Source: Annona cherimola (Eukaryota > Streptophyta > Magnoliopsida > Magnoliales > Annonaceae). Taken from it: a stretch of 64,000 nt of DNA. The translations under genes and the position numbers were made by a program. The stretch spans positions 16,159,764-16,223,763 of the forward strand of contig CM059972.1 of assembly GCA_030490835.1 (NCBI GenBank), in the 5' to 3' direction. The notes beneath the pieces are model-generated. The model was not told the origin of the DNA. It made no database searches and was given only the letters and a program-made list of their open reading frames with translations. Of the stretch, positions 37,082 to 47,560 are shown in pieces (the first letter of the stretch is position 1; each line of letters starts with the position of its first letter).

Positions 37082-37265
37082 AAACTAAGGTATATTCAAT
37101 TCATTTGTTTTTTAAAAAATTTTACTACTGATTTTAAAAAATATCTACAAATTTCCAAAAATAATAAAAATTAATAAACATATTAAACACACCTAGATTA
37201 ACACTTACATAAAAAAATTTCAAAAAAAAAAAAATTTTGCATCCCAATGCCCTAAATTGCGCTCC
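37082..37265. mobile_element. Half of a foldback MITE
   Basis: ATTAAACACACCTAGATTAA and the A-rich run followed by TTTTGCATCCCAATGC match the right half of the 15,178 element family. The left arm is not convincing. Confidence 0.35.
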
Positions 37266-37899
37266 CCCAATACAAGCATGTGAAGAACTTCAACCTTTTT
37301 TTTTAATCACGTGGGGCCCATAAAGACCTGACAATTAGGCTAATTCAATCATCAAGATGTGGATGATGCTTTGTTTCTTCTATTGAGAAAATTTGTTTAA
37401 TTTTCTTATATTTGCTTTTAATTTTGAGCACGAATTCAATATTTATGTAAATAAGGAGTACTCTATGGTTACTCTTAGTATTTAAATTTTAAAAATTATT
37501 TTTAAAATCTAAATCATCTATTGTGTTTTTTAATGTGTATTAATGTATGTTTCTAAATTCATGTATTTCTGACATTATCATACTATATATAACATATATT
37601 TTTCAAATAATTTAATAGTTATATATTCGCTTTTAAAAGATGTTATTTTTATAAGACGTAATTTCGCCATGATATTTTTTTGGTGATACAATAAAATAAG
37701 ATGTACTAGATAAAATAGATGGTTAAGATTCAAAAGAATATATTTTAAAATTTAAAAATTAAGTATAAGCATAAAGGACTCTATGCTTATATAAATATTG
37801 AATTAATACTCTTTACTTTTTATGTATCATCTTCTTTATCCTAGAATCTAATTATAAATGAGGATCGGGTTGCATTGAGTTTAGTTACCAAACTTATAA

Positions 37900-38026
37900 G
37901 AGAAATGATTTTGTTAGTTCAGACTAAGTAAACAAATTTATAAAGAAAATGCAAAAGAAGATTTTTTAAAATGAAAGTTTGTTAGTGAGCTAGTTTACAT
38001 AGCTTGAGCTATCGGAATCATTTCTC
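37900..38026. mobile_element. Short foldback MITE with 9-bp duplication
   Basis: A 127-bp element with ends GAGAAATGATT and AATCATTTCTC, flanked by perfect AACTTATAA at 37,891-37,899 and 38,027-38,035. It is a compact relative of the element at 15,725 and fixes the true end of that family. Confidence 0.88.
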
Positions 38027-38289
38027 AACTTATAATTTTATTTTTTATAATCTCAATCCAATGTTTTATAAATGAGGTTCAGAATAAGGATGTGTTGGAG
38101 AATGCAGGAAAAAAATAAAAAAAAAATTAAATAAGAGTAATGCGACATGATAAGTATCCCGTAAAAATGAATAAGGTAATTGTATTAGAAAGTGATTAAA
38201 ATATAAAAATAGAAATGAAAAACATAAGATGATTCAAACAGTAAAATAATTAGAATATACAGGGAAATGTGATTGACACTTTCCCTTCT

Positions 38290-38999
38290 CCATTAAACCC
38301 TAAGGTGGCATATATTTTCACTTCTGAATTGCTTCGCATCTAATTGCATCCAGCGGAAAAGTCACCGCCGTTTCGGCATCCGGCTTCGCAAGTGATGCAG
38401 TAGTCCGCGTCTAGTCGCTGACAGGTGTCCCGCACTTTGATTTTTTAGCGACATCTCACAAGTGGCCAAGTGGGTCCCACAAGGATTGCCGAGGATGAGT
38501 TTCACGCCAAATGCAGGCATCCCATTCCCATCACATGACTAGCGCCTTCGACAGATGAAAACGAACGAATACCATCTCGGGTGGGCCCTCTTCTCTCAGC
38601 CGTGGGAGCCGGTGGGGCGAGTGGCCAATTGGCCACGGTTGGGCGGCGAAGGACATCCTGAGGACTACCTGTTGGCGTGCTCGCTCGAGCACCTCCCCCC
38701 ATTCTGCCATCAACGCCACTTATTATTTTTTTACCTATTCCGCTGCCCAAAAAAAGAAACATATCTATATTGCCGATAATTGGTCCGTTAATCGAAGCCA
38801 TCCATTTTACTTTACTTCTTTGGACGGTCCGGATAAATTTCAGTAAAGAAGTAGTGGCAGAAATGTTATGGGCTTTAATCACGTGATTAGACGTACTTGG
38901 GCCAAGGGATGTAATCATGCGTGTCATCTTCTTTACTTTCCTTGTGCAAATGATGGTGAGTGGTGACTGGGATGGCGAAGGAAGTCATGCACGACAGCT
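38290..38999. other. GC-richer intergenic patch, unassigned open frames
   Basis: A 141-codon minus-strand frame (38,502-38,927) overlaps plus-strand frames of 69-74 codons. Composition is high (GTGGGCCCTC, GGTGGGGCGAGTGG), but no domain or splice structure is recognisable. I do not call a gene. Confidence 0.25.
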
Positions 39000-39167
39000 A
39001 TGCTTTACAAAACCCCCTTTTTTTGCCGTGCTGTAGCAAAATCGAAGTTGCTGACTTTAGTTTATAATTCTTACCTTAAACAAATGCTTGTTAATCATAG
39101 TTCTAATCCCATTTTCAACTCAAATTTTTGGGATTCAAGTTTTAAAAATAGAATTAAAATTAGAACT

Positions 39168-39439
39168 AGGCGTTTGTTAACTCTAAAAACTTTTTAAACT
39201 AAAATTTTATTCTCTCTACAACTATTCTATTTTTTAATTATTTTTCCTCTCCTTCTCGTAAAACTATACTGTTTTTCAATCATTTTTACACATGTACTCA
39301 TAAATATAACATATCTGTTGTAACCTTATTCTCCTTACATTTTATCATTATTCTTATCATATTACATCGTTTTCTCACATTTCAAAAATTTTTACGTAAC
39401 AAATTTTTTTAGAAATTTTATTACTTTCCAAATACACTC
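39168..39439 (+). mobile_element. T1 miniature element (diverged)
   Basis: It starts GGCGTTTGTTAACTC and ends CCAAATACACTC, with several T1 core words retained (TTTTCAATCATTTTTACAC). Confidence 0.65.
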
Positions 39440-39548
39440 AATAAAACTAAAACTAATTGTTATTGTCTATAGTCTATACAGAATTATAGTTTACATTTTA
39501 TAACTAGGGTTTAAGTTAAGGTTGCCATGAATCTAACTTTCATAAACT

Positions 39549-39567
39549 TTTTTTTTTTATGATCAAA
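39549..39567 (-). mobile_element. Minimal A-tailed insertion (19 bp)
   Basis: TTTGATCATAAAAAAAAAA on the minus strand is inserted between two copies of TTTCATAAACT (39,538-39,548 and 39,568-39,578). Confidence 0.6.
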
Positions 39568-39629
39568 TTTCATAAACTCGAGTTCAACTTTTGTCTAACT
39601 TTCCAAATAAGAGAGTAAATTAAGTTGGA

Positions 39630-39850
39630 CCACATTATATGGTACACTCGGATGCACTTTACTTAATTATAACATCTTTTTCTAATTAAAAAAAATTTTA
39701 AATATATATGTGGGCCCAAGCATGAGTATTTCATAAAAATACATAAAAATTTTATATGATACATTCATACTTAGGTTCACATAAATATATAAAAGAAATT
39801 AAAAAAATAAATTTTGTTTTGCACCAACGTAGGTGCATTGAATCATCTTT
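39630..39850. mobile_element. Possible foldback MITE of the TGCACC family
   Basis: GGTACACTCGGATGCAC near the left and TTTTGCACCAACGTAGGTGC near the right resemble the termini of the 15,178 and 22,344 elements. The arms are weakly paired. Confidence 0.4.
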
Positions 39851-39888
39851 GATTCCCGATAAGGTTATGATTACATTAAACTGAGGGG

Positions 39889-40122
39889 ACTTTTGGTATG
39901 TTAAGATTTTTTGGGATTATGGATGGGGTGGGAAGTGAAAAAAAGAGAATATTCTAAAAAAAAGTTGATTGATGTAAATCACTGAGGTAAATTCGGAATA
40001 AATAGGGTTGTTGAAGGGTAGTTAGTATAAAAATGATTGGAATACAAAGATAAATTGAAAAAATATGACTGTCAAGTGGATTAATTATTGATTATAGAAA
40101 CCGTACTCCCAAGTAAACCCCC
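39889..40122. mobile_element. T2 miniature element (diverged)
   Basis: GGGGACTTTTGGTATG begins a block containing GGAATAAATAGGGTTG and AAATGATTGGAATAC, as in the T2 copies at 45,419 and 57,431. It ends near CCCAAGTAAACCCC. Confidence 0.5.
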
Positions 40123-40503
40123 TGCACTTGTATCTTCCCAAAAAGTTCCCTTGAACTGATGTTACCTATCCCAATTCATGCCTCTATATTGAAGATTTGC
40201 TAGGTGGCATGATGCTTGTCCATTGCCAAGTCATGCACCACCATCTCACCCTTTATATAATTTTTTAATGACATTTTTAACTAGATGGGTTTGTAAATTG
40301 ATTTTTCAATCCATCGAAGTTTTTTTTCTCATTTTTTTTTTAAAAAATCCTCAATGAGAAATTCAAATAATTGATTTGGATTTTAGTACATCCTTGGTCT
40401 TTTCTCACACATTTATTGATAAAATCACTAAGGAATATTGCTTTCATATTTATCGCAACTATGTATACTAATATTTAAAGAAGTCAAATATGAACTGATT
40501 CTT

Positions 40504-40517
40504 TCTATCAAAAAAAG
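40504..40517 (+). mobile_element. Minimal A-tailed insertion (14 bp)
   Basis: TCTATCAAAAAAAG lies between TATGAACTGATTCTT (40,489-40,503) and TATGAACCGATTCTT (40,518-40,532), 14 of 15 identical. The duplication is longer than the insert. Confidence 0.6.
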
Positions 40518-40796
40518 TATGAACCGATTCTTAGTTAGATAGTTAAAAAAAAAAAATTAAAATATCACATTAGCTATGACCAGCACAACTTATTTCTATT
40601 GCACTCTTATTTAATTGAGGTTTATTACTGACCGTGTGAATTTATATAAATAAGGAAAACGAAGGTTTTCAAAAGCAATTGGAAGCAGGTTTTGAAGTGA
40701 TAAAATAAATTCTTTCTTCCAAAATTTATTTCTGAAGGGGCAAAAAAAAAAAAAATCGTATGCACTAGTGAACCACAATATAGCTAGAGCATTTCT

Positions 40797-41060
40797 GCCA
40801 CGCGGGTGTTACCCGCAGGGTCCGTGGTCTTGCCCCTTTGGCTGGGCGACCGCGATTCGAGCAGTAGCAACAGCATCAGTGTGATGGCAGTCTCCTGCTC
40901 TGTGCATGAGAGTGTTCAACGGTACATTGTGCAATAATATTGGGGGTATATTGTTAGATATTTAGTAGATTGTTATAAGAATATTAGGAGAATGTTTCAA
41001 GAAACTTGATTGTTATACACACTGAGATGATTGTAAAAAACATACTTTAAAAAAAAAAAA
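40797..41060 (+). mobile_element. tRNA-related SINE with A-tail
   Basis: A 264-bp plus-strand insertion ending in a run of 12 A, flanked by CTAGAGCATTTCT (40,784-40,796) and CTAAAGAATTTCT (41,061-41,073), 11 of 13 identical. The 5' part has GGCTGGGCGACCGCGATTCGAG as a B-box-like region. The tail part contains GATATTTAGTAGATTG. Confidence 0.75.
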
Positions 41061-41163
41061 CTAAAGAATTTCTAGGCATTTTCTTGCTAACCTAAGTGGC
41101 CCTTTATTTTCATCCCAAACCTTCGATTCTTCATTTTTTTTATAATATTAAGTTCACGCCATT

Positions 41164-41168
41164 TCTGT

Positions 41169-41198
<30 letters not shown>
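41164..41198 (+). mobile_element. Minimal A-tailed insertion (35 bp, mostly poly-A)
   Basis: TTCTGTC followed by 28 A lies between AAGTTCACGCCAT (41,151-41,163) and AAGTTCATGCCAT (41,199-41,211), 12 of 13 identical. Confidence 0.75.
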
Positions 41199-41203
<5 letters not shown>

Positions 41204-41211
41204 CATGCCAT

Positions 41212-41860
41212 GGTTGGTACCTTAAAAGACAAAAAAGACCAAGATATGGTGTGAGAATGATTGTAACTTTAGAGACAATAGCAACCTTGGTTTGTGATGT
41301 CTTTACTCATCCAAGATAGCCTTTTGGAGCGCATTATAGTCTCTAGACTGATTAACCTTTTATCAAAGAATGAATAACACTTTTTCGGGGATGATGAAAC
41401 ACAGTGTATTAAGTTTAAATTACTTTAAAGGTATTTTTAATATGATATAACTGCTTATCAATCATACGTGAACTGATCAATTTCACTCAAATCAAGCTAG
41501 CCTACACTTAATGACTTTGCTTTCGGCTTTTATTTTAGCCATCACTGCCTTACCTCTTCAAAAGGCTACACAGCAGTTTGCTTTTGAAAAGCTAGTTAGC
41601 GGCTACAAACTAATTTCACAGGATGTTCAGTGTTTGGAAGAGGTAATCATTGAAGTAATTTCCGTAATTTTTCTCGAGTAATTTTGTTCAAAAAATCAAA
41701 TTACAGTGCTTGATACCATGCAATATACTTTTTAATTAAAGGCACGCTCCCAGCGTTTGATTCTTATATTTTTCAGTAGTAATTGACGATCCACAGTCCC
41801 TAAAAATCATTAAAAAGGGTTAAGTATTGAGTAAATTAATCAAGTGGTTAATTAGGAACG
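41212..41860. other. Intergenic, no gene seen
   Basis: AT-rich sequence without recognisable elements or domains. Confidence 0.3.
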
Positions 41861-41874
41861 AGGCAGTGATTATT

Positions 41875-42209
41875 TTTTTTTATGGTTTATATTTACATAC
41901 ATCTCAACACATATTACATTGTAGTTCTGAGACATTCTTACAAACAAGGAGATACATAACTACTCCAAAGAAATCTGGAGACACAGCTCCACTAAAGAAT
42001 TAGGAAGAACAACTTCCATCCAGCCCAAGGGAAACAACAGCTCACACTCCACCTCAAAGGGAGACCATAGCTCCCACAACATTTTTTCCGGGCCGAAATC
42101 CCAACGTGGGATTCGAACCCACAACCGGCGCTAAGGGGCCCAACACCCCTGCCACCTGCGCTAGCCGCAGGTGACACATTCTTACAAATAAGGAGATACA
42201 TAACTCCTA
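41875..42209 (-). mobile_element. Composite SINE (S1) with extra 5' tail segment
   Basis: Perfect 14-bp duplications AGGCAGTGATTATT (41,861-41,874 and 42,210-42,223) bound a 335-bp minus-strand insert ending in an A-tail. The pol III head (GTGGGTTCGAATCCCACG as B box, GGCTAGCGCAGGTGG as A-box region) lies about 35 bp inside the 5' end. The sequence before it repeats part of the element's own 3' region (AAGGAGATACATAACT at both places, plus strand). Confidence 0.88.
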
Positions 42210-42315
42210 AGGCAGTGATTATTAGTTGGACTATCCATATGATCCGCCACATGCTTTATGCGTCGTTCCGTAATGTGAATTTTGATGAGATTTTGGAATG
42301 ACATGAAGAATAAAT

Positions 42316-42888
42316 GATGTATTTGGTTGGAGATAAAAGAGTATATTTGGCAATAGTTAAAAAGTGTCAAGTTAAAACTTTTCAATCTAAAACTTTTCAC
42401 TTTACACAACTATCATATTTTTAATTATTTTTTCACATTTTCCTATACACCTACCCTACTTTTCAATCATTTCTACACAACTACCCACACAACTAACCTA
42501 TCTATTTTAACTTTATCCTCTTTACTACTCATCATTACCCGTATCATATCACATCATTTGACAACTTTTACTCTTCAAAACTTTTCATCAAAAGTTTTAC
42601 TCATTCTCAAACACACCCAAAATGTTTTGATGAAAAGTTTTCAAGATAAAAGTTGTCAAGTTGATAGAGAATGATGTGATATAATGGAGATAATGATGAG
42701 GTATAAACAGAATAAAATTAAAATAGATAAGTTAGTTGTACATGTAGTTGTGCGGAAATGATTAAAAGTAAGGTTGTTTGTGCAAAAAAATGTGAAAAAA
42801 TAATTACGAATAGGATAGTTATAGATAGTGAAAAGTTTTAAATTGAAAAGTTTTAGTTGATATTTTTTGTATCTATAAAAGCACATCC
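42316..42888 (-). mobile_element. T1 miniature element (outer copy of a nest)
   Basis: A reverse T1 begins GATGTATTTGGTTGG near 42,316, is interrupted, and resumes with AAAATGTTTTGATGAAAAG at about 42,619. It ends AGCACATCC at 42,888. Confidence 0.75.
42338..42618 (+). mobile_element. T1 miniature element (inner copy)
   Basis: A forward near-consensus T1 from GAGTATATTTGGCAAT to CTCAAACACACCC, inserted close to the left end of the outer copy. A-rich flanks make the 3-bp duplication ambiguous. Confidence 0.8.
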
Positions 42889-43400
42889 AAAAAAAATTTT
42901 AAAAATAGTATAAATGATATAATATGATAAAGTAAATTTAAAATAAACAGAGTAATTATAAAAATAATTGTAATGTGAGAGTAAAATTAGAAAGTAGAAT
43001 TCGTGGATAGGTAAATCATTTATAAATTAATATGTATGAAAAAATACGAAAAATAATAAATTTCTATTACAAGACGTTCCCTTGAACAACCTAAAGTGTC
43101 GGCGGTTTATGGAATTTGTTGGTTGTTGCACGCGGCTTGACGGCACGGAGATTGCGTTTTTCAATAACTAATAATTTTTTATCTTAGCAATTGAAGAAGA
43201 AAATAGAACAACAACGACGTGTGATGGGACCGGAGATGTGAATGGCAGCTCCGGCGATAAGATTGGGTAAGAGTGGTCGTTCTTGCGGGAAAAGCATCTC
43301 GTCTTCTCCTTTTTTTTTTTTTTTTTTTTTTTTGGAGAAAGGTCTTCCTCTCAGTAATTGAAGGTGTGTAGCCACTGAGGTTTTGTTTTAGGGGCGGGAG
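42889..43400. other. Intergenic with poly-T run
   Basis: The left part retains T1-like debris (AATGATATAATATGATAAAG). A T-run of 24 lies near 43,311-43,334. No gene is seen. Confidence 0.3.
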
Positions 43401-43501
43401 ACTTGCCCATTATTATTTTTATTTTTTTTGATAAATGAATACACTCTATCCCTAACCCCTTTTTATGTGAAAGGGGTAATGGATGGAGCAATCCAAGCAA
43501 T

Positions 43502-44200
43502 TCAAATTGTCTGTACAGATTTTCCCAAAAATGGCTTCGGGGGGGGGGGGTTACCCCACCAAAGCTGGTAGTCCAAAGCAGAGACAGAGGCCAAATCAGC
43601 TAAGGAGTGAGCAACATCGTTTCCTTGCCGTAATACATGGTGAACCGAAAAAAAATCATTTTCAATGATAATCGATTTGGCTTCATCAATAATAAAGCCC
43701 ACAGGGGAGGAAATGTGTTCCAAATTGGCCAGAAAGTTGCAAAGGGTGAGAGAGTCAGTCTCGAACAGAGCCTGTCTAATATTGATTTGGAGTGCCCACT
43801 TAAGTCCCAATAGGAAAGCAGTAGCTTCCATCAGTAACGGGTCCACACACGCTCTTCGTTTCCATCCACTCGCAGCAATAGAAGAGCCCTCCGAATCTCT
43901 AATCACAGCAGCACACCCAAATACTCCCATGTCCCTATGACCTCGAGCATCAACATTGATCTTCACATAACTCGGTGGCGGCTTGACCCAACTGGGCACC
44001 ATTGGTCTTTCCAGCATCCCTGACTGATCGAGTAATTTGGCCTTCCTATGTTGTTGAAGAAACTCCGTGCACCAGGCTAATGTGTCCTTGAAAATTGGTT
44101 GGGATCCCTCCTCTTTGAATTTGTTCCGCTGAAACCAGACCCTCAAACAGCAAAGAATGAGAGAGCGATGGTTGACACTAGTTTCTATGAATGCGTCCAC
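43502..44200 (-). CDS. RNase H-like domain protein, LINE-derived 3' fragment
   Basis: An unbroken 232-codon minus-strand frame encodes an RVT_3-type RNase H-like domain. In order: CCLRVWFQRNKFKEEG (LINE linker region), SWVKPPPSYVKINVDARG with the first acidic residue, MEATAFLLGLKWAL with the glutamate, FETDSLTLCNFL with the second aspartate, and VHHVLRQGNDVAHSLADLA with the last His/Asp cluster. All four expected catalytic positions are present. In plants such domains form the C-terminus of many LINE ORF2 proteins, where they degrade RNA in RNA-DNA hybrids. Downstream the minus strand ends TTTATCAAAAAAAA near 43,422, as a LINE 3' end does. The 5' side stops just past 44,200. It is most likely a 5'-truncated LINE; whether it is expressed is unknown. 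A run of 12 G (43,539-43,550) lies in frame. Confidence 0.75.
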   Translation of the reverse strand: MDAFIETSVNHRSLILCCLRVWFQRNKFKEEGSQPIFKDTLAWCTEFLQQHRKAKLLDQSGMLERPMVPSWVKPPPSYVKINVDARGHRDMGVFGCAAVIRDSEGSSIAASGWKRRACVDPLLMEATAFLLGLKWALQINIRQALFETDSLTLCNFLANLEHISSPVGFIIDEAKSIIIENDFFSVHHVLRQGNDVAHSLADLASVSALDYQLWWGNPPPPKPFLGKSVQTI

Positions 44201-44215
44201 CAGGTGGGGGTATGT

Positions 44216-45098
44216 ACTGATTATTGTTAGAAAAAATCAGATTATTAATTAAATATTTGTAGAATATTGGTAGAAAAAATTATAAGAATATCTGGTAACG
44301 CAATTGTAATACCAGTTATTTCTCTAATGTGTAAATATTGTTCTGTATAAGAAAATAAACGATTGTGTTGGAAATTAGAAAAGTGTCCACTGAATAGAAA
44401 ATTTTATTGCATTTTCATTTCATCCTATCAAATTTGATGATTCTATAAACAGATGGTGAATGAGAAAGAGACAAGTGTGAATAACAAAAATTTTTTATTC
44501 CCAACAAAATTTATCCATTTTAATAGATTATAAACTTATTTTCATTCCTAATACATTTTTCACATTTTAATCACTATGTTGAGAAGGAACTGTTGGCTTA
44601 TGAACCGGTCGAGCCCCGACTCACTCGTTTTTTTCGATTCAATCGTGTTTAACCGTTGGTTTGCATCAATTGAACTAGAAAATCGGAAACCAGTCATGAA
44701 ACCAGTCCATTGGCTGGTTCAATTTTCAAAACATTGATTTCAATATGAAAAATACTTTTTCATCTCATTCCATCCTATTCATGACCTTCTCCTGTCATTC
44801 CATCCTGTTCTACTATCTTAAACAACCTAGTACTACTTTATTTTTTTCTATTTTAAATACTATCTTTTATAATCTTAATATATGCATTATTTCCCCATTC
44901 AATCTAATCGTATCATTTCACATCTCGTAGCTCTTAACATACTTCTAAGCAATGAAAGTTGATTTTAGTGGAGTTTCCCAACTAATAATTTTTAATTGTC
45001 AAGGCTCACTTATCATAGTGTTCCTAAAATATAATTTGTATTTGGTTACCCTAATATAATATAAACAAGACACTTGCAACTGCTAAATTTCATGATAA
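44216..45098. other. Intergenic, no gene seen
   Basis: AT-rich. A short passage near 44,600-44,735 (GAACCGGTCGAGCC, CGGAAACCAG) resembles decayed transposon ends, but I cannot delimit an element. Confidence 0.25.
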
Positions 45099-45220
45099 AG
45101 GGGGTATTCATTAACACGTAAGACTTTTGAAACTAAAATTTTTTATTCTTTACAACTATCTTATTTTTAATTATTTTTTCACTTATTCATATATACCTAC
45201 TATACTTTTTAATCATTTCT

Positions 45221-46433
45221 AGGGGTGTAGCTTGGGCCGAGCTTAACTCGAACTCGACCCGGCAAACCTGATTCGAAGCAGTGTTAAAATTGTCCAATGT
45301 TGAACCTAAGTCTGATTTTCTAGGTTCAACCCGAACTTGAATTAAAAATAATTTGGTTCCGGGTTAAACTAAACCCAAACCCGAATATATATAACGCATT
45401 TATTTTATGGGGACGTTTGAGAATGTAAAAGTTGTGGGAAATATGGTATTTGGTAGGTGTAGAAAATGAAATATTTTGAAAATTGTGTGATTGATATGAA
45501 ATGATAGGGGTAAAGTTGGAATAAATAGGTTTGGTAGAAAGTAGTTGATAGGAAAAATGATTAGAATATAGGGATAAAAATGAAAAAATATAATGCTTGA
45601 TTGATGAATGATGTGCCTTGAAACCCGTGCTCCACCAATTCCCTCCCACATTTCTCATATCAGATTCTCAAACGTCCCTTATATTTATTTTATACTCCAT
45701 ATAAATCAAGTCTCATTCCCCCCATATATTATATTTATTTTATACCATATATAAGCATTATTCCTCTTTAAGTTCAATTATATAATATAATATTTTTATA
45801 TTTTCTTTTAGGAAAAAAAGTTTGATCTAGTGGTAGCTTCAAGACAAAAAGAATAAAAATTATTTTTAGAACTTGAGATGTTTTATTTGGTATTGTAACT
45901 TAACTACTTGTGTAGGATGCTATCATTTGATTGTTTCAATACGATATTAGTGGTTAAATATTTATTCTACTTAAAATAAATTCGTTGTAATTTTATTTGA
46001 CTTAATACTATGATCGTTAAATATTTTTTATTATGATTGACATTGACATTATAAGGCTTTTCATATAATTAAATATTAATATTTATGTATATGGTTATGA
46101 TAAACAGGCTATAGTCTTTTTTTTTTTTGAAGAAATGACTACTAGTCTACTTAACATAAAGAGAATGTTTAAATAAGATTTTTCTTTTTCACATTCTTAA
46201 GCACTTGAATTTTTGCTTGAAAATAGAAAATTATTATTTTTTTATTTTTTTAATGTTAGATTTAAAGTTGAATAAGTATCCGATAGATAACAAATGTAAA
46301 GAATAATTTCAACCCGAATTCTTGCCCGAAACTCAACTCGAGCCCGAATTCTAAACATAAGGTTAGGATTTAAATTATAAATAGGTTTAAGGTTGTGGTG
46401 AACACGAGTTTCATGAGCTCGAATTGCACCTCT
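45221..46433. mobile_element. Mutator-like non-autonomous element, 1,213 bp
   Basis: The ends are AGGGGTGTAGCTTGGGC and, inverted, AGAGGTGCAATTCGAGC. A perfect 10-bp duplication, AATCATTTCT, flanks it. The interior is AT-rich with CCCGAAC-type words and no transposase frame. A T2 element is nested at 45,419. Confidence 0.8.
45419..45678. mobile_element. T2 miniature element
   Basis: A 260-bp element with ends GGGGACGTTTGAGAAT and ATTCTCAAACGTCCC, an almost perfect inverted repeat. TTA stands at 45,415-45,417 and again at 45,679-45,681. The family resembles T1 in size and duplication and is probably also Tourist-like. Confidence 0.85.
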
Positions 46434-46597
46434 AATCATTTCTACATTACTATATATACATTTAACTTATCTATTTTAGCTTTAATCTCTTTGTTTATCA
46501 TCGTTACATCTATCATATTTTATCATTTTTTCACATTTTAAAAACGTTTTCGCTAAAAAATTTTAATCAAAAGTTTTATAACTTCCCAAACGCACTC

Positions 46598-47429
46598 AAA
46601 ATATGCATTTAATAGTTAACTAGCGTACATAATCCCCAATATTCTTTTGGAAAAAAAAAGCTTGTGAGAAAAAATCCAATTGTATTGCCGCTCAATTTTG
46701 TTTTTCTGGGCAACCTAAGAATTCGATTTAATTAATTATCTGGCGTGGAGCAGAAAATGGTATTTAAAGCGTCAGCAAATTAGAAAAAAATCCAACATTA
46801 TCTGTATCCCGTTTAGCATGATGTGAGGAACCATTTGGAAAGCGGTCATTGGCAAAGGCCATCCTAACTTCTGATTTGAACGATTAATCAGCTCCATCAA
46901 TCCCTCTTGGAAGTACTTTCTTCTTTTCTTCTTTTTCTTTTTTTTTATATCATTGATATCCTTGATTTTTTATAGCCCGTTGTAATTCCCGGATAATATA
47001 AGCTATATATTGTATCCACTGCTATATATTTATTAATTATCAAAACATGAAAAAAAATTTGCTGTAATATATTTAGCATTAGTTACATTTATGACTGCAC
47101 GTTATAACCTTAGTTACGTATGTGACTATACATTTGTAAAAAAATAGAAAATATAACTATACTTTTTAACCGTTTTCAACTTTTAAAACAGTTCTCCGAA
47201 TGAGGTAATGCCGGGAATTTTCTCTATCTGTATGCAAAAATAAATTATTCTTGTAAATGATTATCAAAACAAAAAGCTAACATAACATATAACAGAAATA
47301 GTTCTTTTTGATATCATAAAAATATGAATGAGGACATGTTGGGAAAGATCAATAAGCTTAAATAGAACGAAGAAATGAAATAAGAATATAATAATATGCG
47401 TTATGAATGAAAAAATTTTATTAAAATTT
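46598..47429. other. Intergenic, no gene seen
   Basis: AT-rich sequence without recognisable elements. Confidence 0.3.
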
Positions 47430-47560
47430 TTAAAAAATGGCGAATCTGTCCACAGGGCAGTTGATTTCGCATGGGGCTTCATGCCAACCCACCGGGATTC
47501 GATTCCCGTCTCCTGCAAGTGCCATTGAGCGATTGCTGCTCTGGCAAAATTTTTAAAAAA
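47430..47560 (+). mobile_element. Short SINE head (tRNA-like)
   Basis: GGGATTCGATTCCCGTC is a clear pol III B box preceded by GGGCAGTTGATTTCGCATGG as an A-box region. AAAATTTTTAAAAAA occurs on both sides of a core of about 100 bp, which suggests a target duplication in low-complexity DNA. The element stops shortly after the head. Confidence 0.6.

Larger units (their letters stand above)
45099..46597 (+). mobile_element. T1 element split by a 1.2-kb transposon
   Basis: The T1 sequence starts GGGGTATTCATTAACACG near 45,099 and reaches AATCATTTCT at 45,211-45,220. It resumes with a second AATCATTTCT at 46,434 and ends CCCAAACGCACTC at 46,597. The halves join into a normal T1. Confidence 0.85.

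Noticed and set aside
42090..42175. Possible functional tRNA gene on the minus strand
   Set aside because: The B box is excellent, but the arms do not form a standard cloverleaf, and the sequence is the head of a SINE bounded by target duplications.
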